A stretch of DNA of 64,000 nt. It comes from JADLCX01 sp964630785 (GTDB lineage: Bacteria; Planctomycetota; Phycisphaerae; Phycisphaerales; UBA1924). This document shows positions 42,346-50,064 of this stretch, piece by piece. Numbering within the stretch: position 1 is the stretch's first letter; each line of letters begins with the position of its first letter. The notes beneath the pieces are model-generated. The model did not search any database. It worked only from the letters and a program-made list of their open reading frames with translations, and was not told the origin of the DNA. The translations under genes and the position numbers were made by a program. The stretch spans positions 240,253 through 304,252 of the forward strand of contig CAZVZG010000001.1 of assembly GCA_964630785.1 (NCBI GenBank). Direction: 5' to 3'.

Positions 42346-45300
42346 CCCGCGAAGTATCCCGCGAGGAAGTCGAAGATGTCCTGCACGCTCACGGTTCCGG
42401 AAGCGTTGAAGTCCGCGGCCGGGCTATTGCTGAAGTAGCCGGAAAGGAAGTCGAAAATGTCCTGAACGGTGACCGAGCCGGTCTGGTTGTAGTCCGCCTT
42501 GCAGCAGGGGCTGGTGTTGTTCCCGGGGGCGTTGCAGGCGGTGTTGTCTCCGACATAGACGGCGGCGCCTGTGCACGCGCCCGAGGTTGTCACCGAGCAA
42601 GTGGCGCCGGCGCAGCAGGCGCCGGAGGAGCCCGCCTGGTTGATGGTGAGCGTGCCGGAGCCGTATCCGAAGGTGGAGTAGGCGCCGACGCGGACGACGA
42701 AGCTCTGGCCCGCGGTCGCGTTGACGGAGGCGCTCGAGCCCAGACCGAGCCACTGCACCGCACCGCAGCCGGGGGTGTCGTCGTTGCACGCGATGGCCTG
42801 ATTGGCGCCGCTCGGGCACACGCTGTAGACGGCCAGCTTGGTGTCGAAGTTCGCGTCGCAGACGCTGAACGTGACCTGGCCGGCCACGGGCGCAACGTAG
42901 TGGAAGAAGATGCTGTTGTAGATGTTGTCGCTGATGCCGCACTGGCTCTGGGTGAACCCGCTGTTGTAGGCCGTGTTGGCGCCGATGTTGCAGAACGGGT
43001 TGGCGCCGGAAACGGCCTCGTAAGGCCCGTAGAGGAAGCAGTCGTTCTGCTGGACAAAGCTCACGTTGAGCCGGATCGCACCCACGGCGCTGGAGCCGTA
43101 CTTGCTCACGCGGATGAGCACCGACTGCCCCGCGGTGAGGTCGTGGGTGATCAGGGAATCGCGCAGCAGGCCGCCGTCCATGAGGCAAGCGTTGAACCCG
43201 GCGTCGTCGTTGCAGGCCAGCTCCGTGCCGCCGCAGGTGTCGAAGAGCGTGAGCACGGTGTCCACGCCCAAGTCCAGGCCGGGGGCGTCGTGCGTGCCGC
43301 AGGTGCTGACCGTGAGCGTGCCGTCGGCGCAGGCGGTGTAGCGGTACCAGATGTCCGGGTTGGTGGTCGCCGAGCCGCAGGTGGAAATCCCGTCGTTCCG
43401 GGCGTTGACGAGCGTGCCGGCGTATACGCCACCCGCCGAGACATCGACGGCGTTCTGGCACAGGTCGTTGGCCGGGAGGTAGAGCCAGTTCATGGCGAAG
43501 GCGCCGCGAACGGTCCCGGGGTAGTTGGCCACCCGCAGGACCACCTGCTGACCGGGGGTCATGGGGATGGCCAGGGCCGAGTCGCGGATGATCCCGTTGT
43601 TGTAGCCGCAGCCGGTGGGGTTAGCGATGTCGTCGTCGTTGCAGCCGAGCTCGGCGCCGCCGCAGGCGGTGTACGCGGACAGGATCGTGTCCATCCCCGT
43701 GTCGAGCTGGCCGAAGTCGTGCGTACCGCAGGTGCTGGCCCAGAGCGTGCCGGGGTAGGACGGCGCGACGAACCGGTACCACACGTCAACGCTGCTGGTC
43801 GAACCCACGCAACTCGCGGCGCCGTCGAGCGAGGCGCTGACCACGCGCCCCGGGGCCCATCCATAGCCGGGCGCGGTCAGCGTCGCGGCGTCGGCGCAGT
43901 TGTTGTTGACGGGTGCGTTGAGCATCGTGCCGTTGATCGTTGCCAGCACGTCGGGGCGCGGGCCGATGTGCTGGCTTGAGGGGTTGGCGCCGCCGGTCTG
44001 GGCCAGGCCGTAGCCGGTCAGGAGCGAGCGCGTGAACGAGGGGATCAACGGGAAGCCGGAGTACATCTCCATGATCGAGTTGTACACCGCGACGGCGCCG
44101 GTCACGATCGGCGTCGCGCTGGAGGTGCCGTTGAAACCGCTCGCGTAGAGCAGGTTCGCACCTTCCGCGCCGTACGCGCTCCCATAGCCCAACGTGTACA
44201 CGTTCTCGCCCCAACCCTGCATGTTGAGGCGTGCCCCGTAATCGCTGAATCCAAGCCGCGACCGCTCGGCGTCGCTCCCGTCGGGAGAAGCGCCTGCGCC
44301 CACGATGATCGCTCCCGAATCGTTCCCCGCCATGAACGGGTAGTGCCCGCCGTTGCCGGTCGTGTACACGGCGTCGTCCAGGTTCTGCGACCCGTTGCCC
44401 GCGGCCATCACCACGTGCACCCGATTGCCGATCGCCGTCACGATCGCGTTGTAGACGCCGACGTTCCATTCCACCGGCACGAGCCCGAACTGCGTCCCGG
44501 CGGGCACGCCCGTGTAGTTCGGGCCCGTGGTCTGCTGCTCGATGATGATCACGTCCCCGTCGCCGAGCGTGCCCAGGGTGGTGGAGATCGCGCCGGCGAG
44601 GTTGTAGCCCGAAGTGAAGTTCACGGGCGCGACGTACGCGCCCGCGTTAGGCACGGCGCCGGTCACGCCAAAGCCGTTCTCACGCCCGAACAACTCGCCA
44701 AGCACCGCCGTGCCGTGGTTGTTGTTGTTGAACGGGTCGACGGCGCCGGCGCCGCCGAGCGTCGTCACCGCCGGCAGGTCCTGGTGCGAGAGGTTCCACG
44801 AATACTCCAGGTCGCACACACGCACCGCCTCGCCGTAGCCGCCGGGGAACAGCCGCACCCCGAACGCGTCGGTCCCGCCCTCGAAGCTGGGATAGAGATA
44901 GTGCTGGTTCGGCTTGTAGTCCGGCGGCGTCGGCAGGGGCGCCGGCGCCAGCGCGGGCTCGGCCATCTCGACGATGCCGAGTGTGTTGAAGTCGTCGATG
45001 GCCGCGTCGAGCCCCGGGATGTCCAGCGGCTCGGGGAAGTACAGGAAGAAGTCCTGGTTGAGGTTGGGCACCGGGTGGGCCAGGTTCTTCTCGGCGTTGG
45101 CGTGCAGGTGGTCGAGAAACTCCTCGGTGACGCCGTTGTGCACGCGCATCCACGTGCACCCCATCGCGGCGTACTTCTTGAACAACGCCTGAACCGCCGG
45201 GTCCGCCAGATCGCCCGTGCCCAGGTCGCTCAGTTGGCCGTTCCGTTCACGGGCCGTCACGCCCGCGTTGAACCGCACGTTGATGTGGTCGTGCGCGTGC

Positions 45301-45503
45301 CACGCCCTCGCTTTCACGCGGGTGGCCTTGCACGGATACGTCGGGCAGTTCTGACCGGCCGCGGGCGCGACCGGCTGCGCGCGCGTAGGTGCCGTCTGAC
45401 CCCATGCCAAGCCCGAGGAGAGAAACAGCGACGCGATCAGCGAGTCGCGCAGAATCGCACCGACGCGGACCGGTCGAAAACCAAACAGACAAGACCTCGA
45501 CAT
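42339..45503 (-). CDS. secreted subtilase (S8) with pre-peptidase-type domains, Cys-rich unit and dockerin pair
   Basis: This 1054-aa protein starts at ATG 45503 (MSRSCLFGFRPVRVGAILRDSL), with a signal peptide ending near LAWG. The subtilisin-like triad is Asp231 (VCDLEYSWNLSHQDL), His263 (NNNHGTAVLGELFG) and Ser461 (FNGTSSATP); Asn in AAGNGSQN is the probable oxyanion residue. Beyond about 545 come three tandem beta domains with DVWYRFVAPSYPGTLWASTCG-like starts (PPC-type), each with paired Cys, then one Cys-rich unit (GACCAGATCSV...) and two dockerin-like units ending YFAGC. It is a surface-tethered protease sharing its tail architecture with the two metalloproteases. Its terminator has been pushed away by an IS inserted just past the stop. 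Confidence 0.9.
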   Translation of the reverse strand: MSRSCLFGFRPVRVGAILRDSLIASLFLSSGLAWGQTAPTRAQPVAPAAGQNCPTYPCKATRVKARAWHAHDHINVRFNAGVTARERNGQLSDLGTGDLADPAVQALFKKYAAMGCTWMRVHNGVTEEFLDHLHANAEKNLAHPVPNLNQDFFLYFPEPLDIPGLDAAIDDFNTLGIVEMAEPALAPAPLPTPPDYKPNQHYLYPSFEGGTDAFGVRLFPGGYGEAVRVCDLEYSWNLSHQDLPAVTTLGGAGAVDPFNNNNHGTAVLGELFGRENGFGVTGAVPNAGAYVAPVNFTSGYNLAGAISTTLGTLGDGDVIIIEQQTTGPNYTGVPAGTQFGLVPVEWNVGVYNAIVTAIGNRVHVVMAAGNGSQNLDDAVYTTGNGGHYPFMAGNDSGAIIVGAGASPDGSDAERSRLGFSDYGARLNMQGWGENVYTLGYGSAYGAEGANLLYASGFNGTSSATPIVTGAVAVYNSIMEMYSGFPLIPSFTRSLLTGYGLAQTGGANPSSQHIGPRPDVLATINGTMLNAPVNNNCADAATLTAPGYGWAPGRVVSASLDGAASCVGSTSSVDVWYRFVAPSYPGTLWASTCGTHDFGQLDTGMDTILSAYTACGGAELGCNDDDIANPTGCGYNNGIIRDSALAIPMTPGQQVVLRVANYPGTVRGAFAMNWLYLPANDLCQNAVDVSAGGVYAGTLVNARNDGISTCGSATTNPDIWYRYTACADGTLTVSTCGTHDAPGLDLGVDTVLTLFDTCGGTELACNDDAGFNACLMDGGLLRDSLITHDLTAGQSVLIRVSKYGSSAVGAIRLNVSFVQQNDCFLYGPYEAVSGANPFCNIGANTAYNSGFTQSQCGISDNIYNSIFFHYVAPVAGQVTFSVCDANFDTKLAVYSVCPSGANQAIACNDDTPGCGAVQWLGLGSSASVNATAGQSFVVRVGAYSTFGYGSGTLTINQAGSSGACCAGATCSVTTSGACTGAAVYVGDNTACNAPGNNTSPCCKADYNQTGSVTVQDIFDFLSGYFSNSPAADFNASGTVSVQDIFDFLAGYFAGC

Positions 45504-45704
45504 GGGGCATCCTCTGTATGTGTATGGGCGGTAATCGCCCCCCGGTTGCAACTACGCCGGCACAGAAAGTACAGCGAAAACGGCGGCACGAACACCCGCG
45601 ACGAGCGCGATTTCCAAGCCAAACGCGAAAATGAAGCGGGCTGCGTGGATTGGATCCACGCGGCCCGAGAACTTCGGCGTCTGACGTGCGTCCCCGGTGG
45701 TCGT
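45504..45704. other. leader of the subtilase gene with a short hairpin
   Basis: These 200 bases include GCGTGGAT-TGG-ATCCACGC (45643-45661), a perfect 8-bp stem, and a locally A-rich stretch (45560-45640) that probably holds the subtilase promoter on the minus strand. No gene is seen. Confidence 0.45.
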
Positions 45705-46276
45705 TCACGGGGGCGGCGGGTTGCCGGGTTTCCCGGGCCTTCCCCCCGGTCCGCCGGGTGCTCCCCCGTGGCCCCCGACTTTCGCATCGCCCCCGGCGTT
45801 CCCTCCGTGCCCCCCGTCGCCGGGGGTGCCGGGATTGCCCGGTTTCCCGCCCGAACCGCCGTTTCCGCGGTGCCCCCCATTTCCTCCGCTGCCACCATGG
45901 ATTCCGCCCGAGCCTCCATCACCGCCGTTATCCCGGCGTGGCCGGTGGGCGAAGCATTGGGACCGGATGTCGTTCCATCGCCACCCGCGTGATCCGCGGG
46001 CGCGAGCCGGTCTCGTTCATCCCGGCCTCAAAGCCCTGGTGGGCCTCGGGCATCCACACAAACCCGAACGTGCTCTGGTCGGCGCGGACGCCCACGCCCC
46101 CGACGAAGCCCGACTCGGTGACCCGCCACGGGATGGTTGCGTACACGGCGGACGGCGGGCGGCGGGCGGCCGAGGTCACGGATGACGTAGGGCTGGGCCG
46201 CGCCGGCCCGCGGCGCACCCGCGCACGCCCCGATGGCGAACGCCGCCGCGATCGAAAACAGCGTCTTGAAGGTCAT
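45705..46276 (-). pseudogene. decayed exported HAF-like/glycine-rich protein gene
   Basis: The start ATG 46276 gives a good signal peptide (MTFKTLFSIAAAFAIGACAG) followed by AAQPYVIRDLG, typical of the first HAF repeat. The frame then turns to unrelated Arg-rich sequence near 46170. A neighbouring frame continues sensibly with RVTESGFVGGVGV and STFGFVWMPEAHQGFE. Further on, other frames give GGDGTTSGPNASPTGHAG and then a long Gly-rich stretch (DNGGDGGSGGIHGGSGGNGG, collagen-like toward GKPGNPGTPGDGG) ending at TGA 45705. At least three frameshifts are needed, at GC-rich runs such as 46160-46180 and 45945-45950. It is a pseudogene, or an intact gene hidden by sequence errors. Confidence 0.55.
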
Positions 46277-46433
46277 GATGATGGCTCCGGAGTACGCCAT
46301 CGAGTCACCCGTCACCGCCGCAGAGTGTCAACTAACCATACCGAACGGCGGGCGGCCCGCAAGGCCGAATCGGAAGAATGTGCAAAGTAACTGCAAGAAC
46401 ATTCTTCCGGGGCTCCGCGTCCAACCCCGGAAC

Positions 46434-46463
46434 GAAAAAGCCCACCCCGGAAGGGTGGGCTTG
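46434..46463 (-). terminator. intrinsic terminator of the rplM-rpsI operon
   Basis: On the minus strand AAGCCCACCC-TTCCG-GGGTGGGCTT forms a 10-bp stem followed by TTTCG. It lies 29 bases after the rpsI stop. It is the cleanest terminator in the window. Confidence 0.92.
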
Positions 46464-46491
46464 TCGCATCGGAGTTGGCGTTGCAGCAAAC

Positions 46492-47031
46492 TTATCGCTT
46501 GCTGAACTGGAACCGGCGGCGGGCGCCGGCCTGGCCGTACTTCTTACGCTCGACCTCGCGGGCGTCGCGGGTGAGGAAGCCGTTGTCGCGGAGGGCGTCC
46601 TCGAGCGTCGGGTCGTAATCGCGCAGGGCGCGGGCGATGCCGAGCCGGATCGCCTGGGCCTGGCCCATGAACCCGCCGCCGCTGACGCGGCTGACGACCT
46701 CGATCTTGCCCAGCGTGTTGGTCACCTTGAGCGGCGCGGCGCAGTCGTTGCGGTCCCGCTCCTCGGCGAAATACTGCTCGGCGGTCTTGAACTTGTCCGC
46801 GCCGATCTGCACGCGGATCGTCGCCTCGGCGCCGTCCTTGACCGGGCGGATGCGCACGCGGGCGATGGCCCGCTTGCGACGACCCGTGCCCCACCACCAC
46901 CCGTGCTTGGGCTCCGCCGGCGTGCGCACCTGCCGGGTCATCTGCGCGGGCTTGGCCTCCGCGGCGGGGTTCACCGTCGAGAGTCCTGGAAGGTTCATCG
47001 GGGCTGCGTTGGGAATGTTCATCTGCGACAT
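46492..47031 (-). CDS. rpsI: 30S ribosomal protein S9
   Basis: S9 (uS9) is a small-subunit protein near the P site. The 179-aa form has a 50-residue N-terminal extension before the conserved start WGTGRRKRAIARVRI. The core includes VKDGAEATIRVQ, VVSRVSGGGFMGQAQAIRLGIARAL and the C-terminal LTRDAREVERKKYGQAGARRRFQFSKR, whose basic tail reaches the P-site tRNA. The start ATG 47031 (MSQMNIPNAAPM) is uncertain; downstream Met codons at about residues 4, 12 and 31 are possible. It follows rplM in the usual L13-S9 order, 101 bp apart. Confidence 0.96.
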   Translation of the reverse strand: MSQMNIPNAAPMNLPGLSTVNPAAEAKPAQMTRQVRTPAEPKHGWWWGTGRRKRAIARVRIRPVKDGAEATIRVQIGADKFKTAEQYFAEERDRNDCAAPLKVTNTLGKIEVVSRVSGGGFMGQAQAIRLGIARALRDYDPTLEDALRDNGFLTRDAREVERKKYGQAGARRRFQFSKR

Positions 47032-47132
47032 GGGTTTCTCAATGTGTTCCGGTCAGGTTCGTTCCGGGATTCCGCGGGCCCGGTTCACCGGGCCGGCATC
47101 CAATATGTTCCACTCATCACCCCCACCCCACC

Positions 47133-47576
47133 TCACACCTCCATCTTCACCGGCTGCTGGCTGGCGTGGGGGTGCTCCGGCCCGGCGTAGATCTTGAGCT
47201 TCTTGAGCATGTGCCGGCTCAGCCGGTTCTTAGGCATCATCCGGCGCACCGCGTCCTCAATGAGCTGGTCCGGGCGACGGTCACGCAGCGAGGCGTACGT
47301 CTCTTCTTTCAACCCGCCGGTGTGCCGCGTGTAGCGCTGCTTGGTCTGGTGCTCGGCCTTGCGCCCGGTCATGGCGACCTTGCCCGCGTTGACGACGACG
47401 ACGAAGTCGCCGCAATCGACGTGCGGGGTGTACTCCGGTCGGTGCTTGCCCATGAGCACGGTGGCCACATCGACCGCCAAGCGGCCCAGGGGCACGTCGG
47501 TCGCGTCCACCAGCCGCCAGGCTTTGGTCGGCACGGTCTGAGGCGTGGCGAGGTAACTGTCGCGGCGCATGGTCAT
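47133..47576 (-). CDS. rplM: 50S ribosomal protein L13
   Basis: L13 (uL13) is an early-assembly large-subunit protein. The 147-aa form starts at ATG 47576 (MTMRRDSYLATPQTV) or 47570. Core motifs are WRLVDATDVPLGRLAVDVATVLMGKHRPEYTPHVDCGDFVVVVNAGKVAMTGRK, RHTGGLKEETY and AVRRMMPKNRLSRHMLKKLKIYAGPEHPH. Longer in-frame extensions up to 47789 are not family-like and are rejected. It leads the rplM-rpsI operon, a near-universal bacterial pair. Confidence 0.96.
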   Translation of the reverse strand: MTMRRDSYLATPQTVPTKAWRLVDATDVPLGRLAVDVATVLMGKHRPEYTPHVDCGDFVVVVNAGKVAMTGRKAEHQTKQRYTRHTGGLKEETYASLRDRRPDQLIEDAVRRMMPKNRLSRHMLKKLKIYAGPEHPHASQQPVKMEV

Positions 47577-48005
47577 GGTCAGGCTCCAATCTCGGGCGGC
47601 ACGTGCAGGGACAACCGAGCGCGGCCGCTGTGAAGGCGGGGGAAGGGGTACGCCGCCTACCGGGCGGGGCGGGTCGGTTCCGAGGATCGGGGTCCCCGAG
47701 GCCGACAGGTTTGTGGAGGCTGCCGCGAACCTTCGCGACAGGGAGGCAATGCTTGGCCGGTGGGGGGGATGGGTCAAGTTCGCCCGCAAGTGTGCCGGGA
47801 CCGCTGCTCGGGCCGCTTCCGGACGCTTTCCAGTCCGACCCCGCGCCCGATAATGGGCCCTGATCCCGGCCTACACCACAGCGACGCCGCGGGTTGGCCG
47901 ACCATGCATGGTGTGGGTGTGGGCTGGAAGCCAATGCCACGGAACGGTCGGCCACCCGCCCTTCGTATAGTTCACCGACGATCAACGCCCAAACGGAGCC
48001 CGCCC
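47577..48005. other. divergent intergenic region with a long hairpin
   Basis: These 429 bases separate rplM (-) from the exported protein at 48006 (+). The only structure seen is an inverted repeat at 47891-47957: GGGTTGGCCGACC pairs with GGTCGGCCACCC, with an inner CATGCATGGTG...CCAATGCCA. Promoters for both sides must be here but no clear -35/-10 pair was found. Confidence 0.5.
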
Positions 48006-49826
48006 ATGACCTTGCGTTCACGTCACGTCGTCGCGGCCCTCGCGGCCGCCGCGGGCCTGGCCGCCGCCGCCGACGCCCAGCAGTACCGCGGCGAGGGCGG
48101 CACCCTGCTCGACCGCAACTCGATGGTCGGCTCGGGCGGGAAGAACGTCCGCACGCGCGACATCCGCGACCAGATCTGGTTCAACAACCAGATCATCACC
48201 GGCAACGCGCCCGCCGGACGCTCGTTCCGCGGGTACGTCGGCTACACCGCGCCCTCTCAGTTCCGCGGCTTCACCGGCACCGATCAGTACTACGACTTCC
48301 AGCGCGACAGCGCGTCGAGCGCGGCTGTCTCCACCGGCGTGCGGGCCAGCGACGCGCTTCGCTACCAGTTCGCCCTCACCACCGGGCAATCCGCGCCCAC
48401 GTACCTCGCCAACGCCTACTTCACGCCGCGGGCGAGCAACGCGGCCACGGCCCTCGGCGCCACCACGTCGGCGCAGGCCGCGCTGCGGAGCACCGCCGAT
48501 TACCTCGCCTCGCGCCCTCTGCGCCCGTCGTTCGTCGGCTCGCGCCAGGATCAGGAGGGCAACCAGTGGACGGCGACGGCGTCCAACCTGCTGGGTATCT
48601 CGTGGGTCCGCGACTACCAGTCCAGTCCGCCGTCGCCGGCCGCTCTGCCCAGCGGTGCGGCCGCGACAGGGACCGGAACCGGCACGGGCCTCCTCGGCTC
48701 GCTGCCGGAGATTACCCCGCCGGTCACACCCGGTGCGCCCGGCGCGCCCCTGCCGCCCGAGCCGTCGACCGCCCTGAACACCAGCGGCCTGGAGGCCCGC
48801 GGCCTGGGCTATCGCCCGGTGTGGGACGCGGCGCGAGAGGCCGAGCGGGCCACGGCCGCGAACTCCATCCGACGCGGGCTCGACACCGGCATGGCCGCCT
48901 CGTCCGTGGCGACCCGCTCCGTGGCCCACACGCAGATGCTCGACGCGCTGCGGAACGCGTACACCGGCGAAGCGCCGGAAGCAACCGGAACGACGCCCGA
49001 CCCCACCCGCCCGAAGAGCTCGTTCGAGAGCCAGATGGATCAGTTGAAGCGCGTGCTCGCCGGCCAGTCGCCGATCGAGCCGCCGAAGGTCCGCGACGTG
49101 GGCGACATCTCGCCCATGAAGCCCGGCGAGGTGCCCGCGCCCGGTGATACCAACCGTCCCGGTCAGCCCGCCGCGTCCCCCGACTCTCCTTCCCAGCCAC
49201 AAGACGACAACGCGAAGGACACAGACAAGGACAAGCAAGTCCCCCCCGGGCTGCTCAGCGCGCTCAAGAGCCTCGGCGAGAAGAACCTCGAAACCTTCAC
49301 GCCCTCGCCCGTGGCGGACCCCGCCGCGTACCAGCGGCACATGGAGTCGGCCCAGCGCGACCTCAAGGCCGAGCGGTTCTTCGACGCAGAAGATCAGTTC
49401 ACCCGCGCCATCGCCGCCATGCCCAACGACCCGCTGGCCAAGGCCGGACGCATCCACGCCCAGCTCGGCGCGGGCATGTACCTCTCCGCCTCGTCGAACC
49501 TGCGCCGGCTCGTGCGCGATCACCCCGAGTTCGTGGGCCTGAAGTTCGACCCCAAGCTCGCGCCCGATCCTGAACGAACCAAGACCATCGCCACCGAGCT
49601 CCGCGGCATGATCGATCAGGGCTCGACCGGCATGGGCCTGGAGTCCTCGCTCCTGCTCACCTACCTCGGGCGCATCTCCGGCGACCAGGCCATGACCAAC
49701 GAGGGGCTCAACGACATGAGCACCCGCCTGCCCAAGGGCGACCAGGCCGAGGCCGCGTTCTACCAACTACTCAACGGTGTGTGGGGCTCGAGCGCTGAGA
49801 AGCCGACGCCCAAGCCGCAACCGTAA
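48006..49826 (+). CDS. exported protein with C-terminal TPR-like region, function unknown
   Basis: This 606-aa protein starts at ATG 48006 (MTLRSRHVVAALAAAAGLAAAADAQ), a clear signal peptide. The N-terminal third (GEGGTLLDRNSMVGSGGKNVRTRDIRDQIWFNNQIITGNAPAGRSF onward) has a surface-domain look but matches nothing I recognise. A Pro-rich linker covers about 210-280 and 395-425. The C-terminal part (about 440-600) contains a TPR-like hairpin (YQRHMESAQRDLKAERFFDAEDQFTRAIAAMPNDPLAKAGRIHAQLG), suggesting a protein-protein scaffold in the periplasm. It is monocistronic and followed by a long hairpin. Confidence 0.68.
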   Translation: MTLRSRHVVAALAAAAGLAAAADAQQYRGEGGTLLDRNSMVGSGGKNVRTRDIRDQIWFNNQIITGNAPAGRSFRGYVGYTAPSQFRGFTGTDQYYDFQRDSASSAAVSTGVRASDALRYQFALTTGQSAPTYLANAYFTPRASNAATALGATTSAQAALRSTADYLASRPLRPSFVGSRQDQEGNQWTATASNLLGISWVRDYQSSPPSPAALPSGAAATGTGTGTGLLGSLPEITPPVTPGAPGAPLPPEPSTALNTSGLEARGLGYRPVWDAAREAERATAANSIRRGLDTGMAASSVATRSVAHTQMLDALRNAYTGEAPEATGTTPDPTRPKSSFESQMDQLKRVLAGQSPIEPPKVRDVGDISPMKPGEVPAPGDTNRPGQPAASPDSPSQPQDDNAKDTDKDKQVPPGLLSALKSLGEKNLETFTPSPVADPAAYQRHMESAQRDLKAERFFDAEDQFTRAIAAMPNDPLAKAGRIHAQLGAGMYLSASSNLRRLVRDHPEFVGLKFDPKLAPDPERTKTIATELRGMIDQGSTGMGLESSLLLTYLGRISGDQAMTNEGLNDMSTRLPKGDQAEAAFYQLLNGVWGSSAEKPTPKPQP

Positions 49827-49860
49827 GAACCCGGAATCGGTTGGTGATGAAACCGCTCGC

Positions 49861-49979
49861 GCCTCGGGGTGCCACCGTTTGGACGCCGCCTGGGGCGGCC
49901 AAACGGTGTGATCGAGGCATGTCGAACTCCCGTGCGATGGCATGGCTTGACCGGTCAGAGCCCCGGCCAAGCCGTGGCA
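49861..49979. repeat. two adjacent hairpins after the 48006 gene
   Basis: The first (49861-49918) is CACCGTTTGG...CCAAACGGTG with an inner CGCC/GGCG and an outer GCCTCG/CGAGGC. The second (49938-49979) is TGGCATGGCTTG...CAAGCCGTGGCA, 10 of 12 paired. The first may end transcription; together they resemble intergenic repeat units and share wording with the hairpin at 47891. Confidence 0.65.
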
Positions 49980-50004
49980 GGCGGCGTTTGGCCGGCCGCG
50001 CGGG

Positions 50005-50032
50005 TTGACACCCAACAGACCACGACTATTCT
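50005..50032 (+). promoter_or_regulatory. sigma-70-type promoter of the SpoIIE-phosphatase gene
   Basis: TTGACA (50005-50010, perfect consensus) and TATTCT (50027-50032) are separated by 16 bases. The expected start is near 50039, giving a leader of about 25 bases before ATG 50065. Confidence 0.78.
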
Positions 50033-50064
50033 GCTCGGCGGTTTCTCCGCCGCCCTCGCTCCCC

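Noticed and set aside
45697..46185. A Pro-rich plus-strand protein opposite the decayed HAF-like gene
   Set aside because: The PGFPGLPPGPPG look is the antisense of a Gly-rich collagen-like tail on the minus strand, which has the signal peptide and start.
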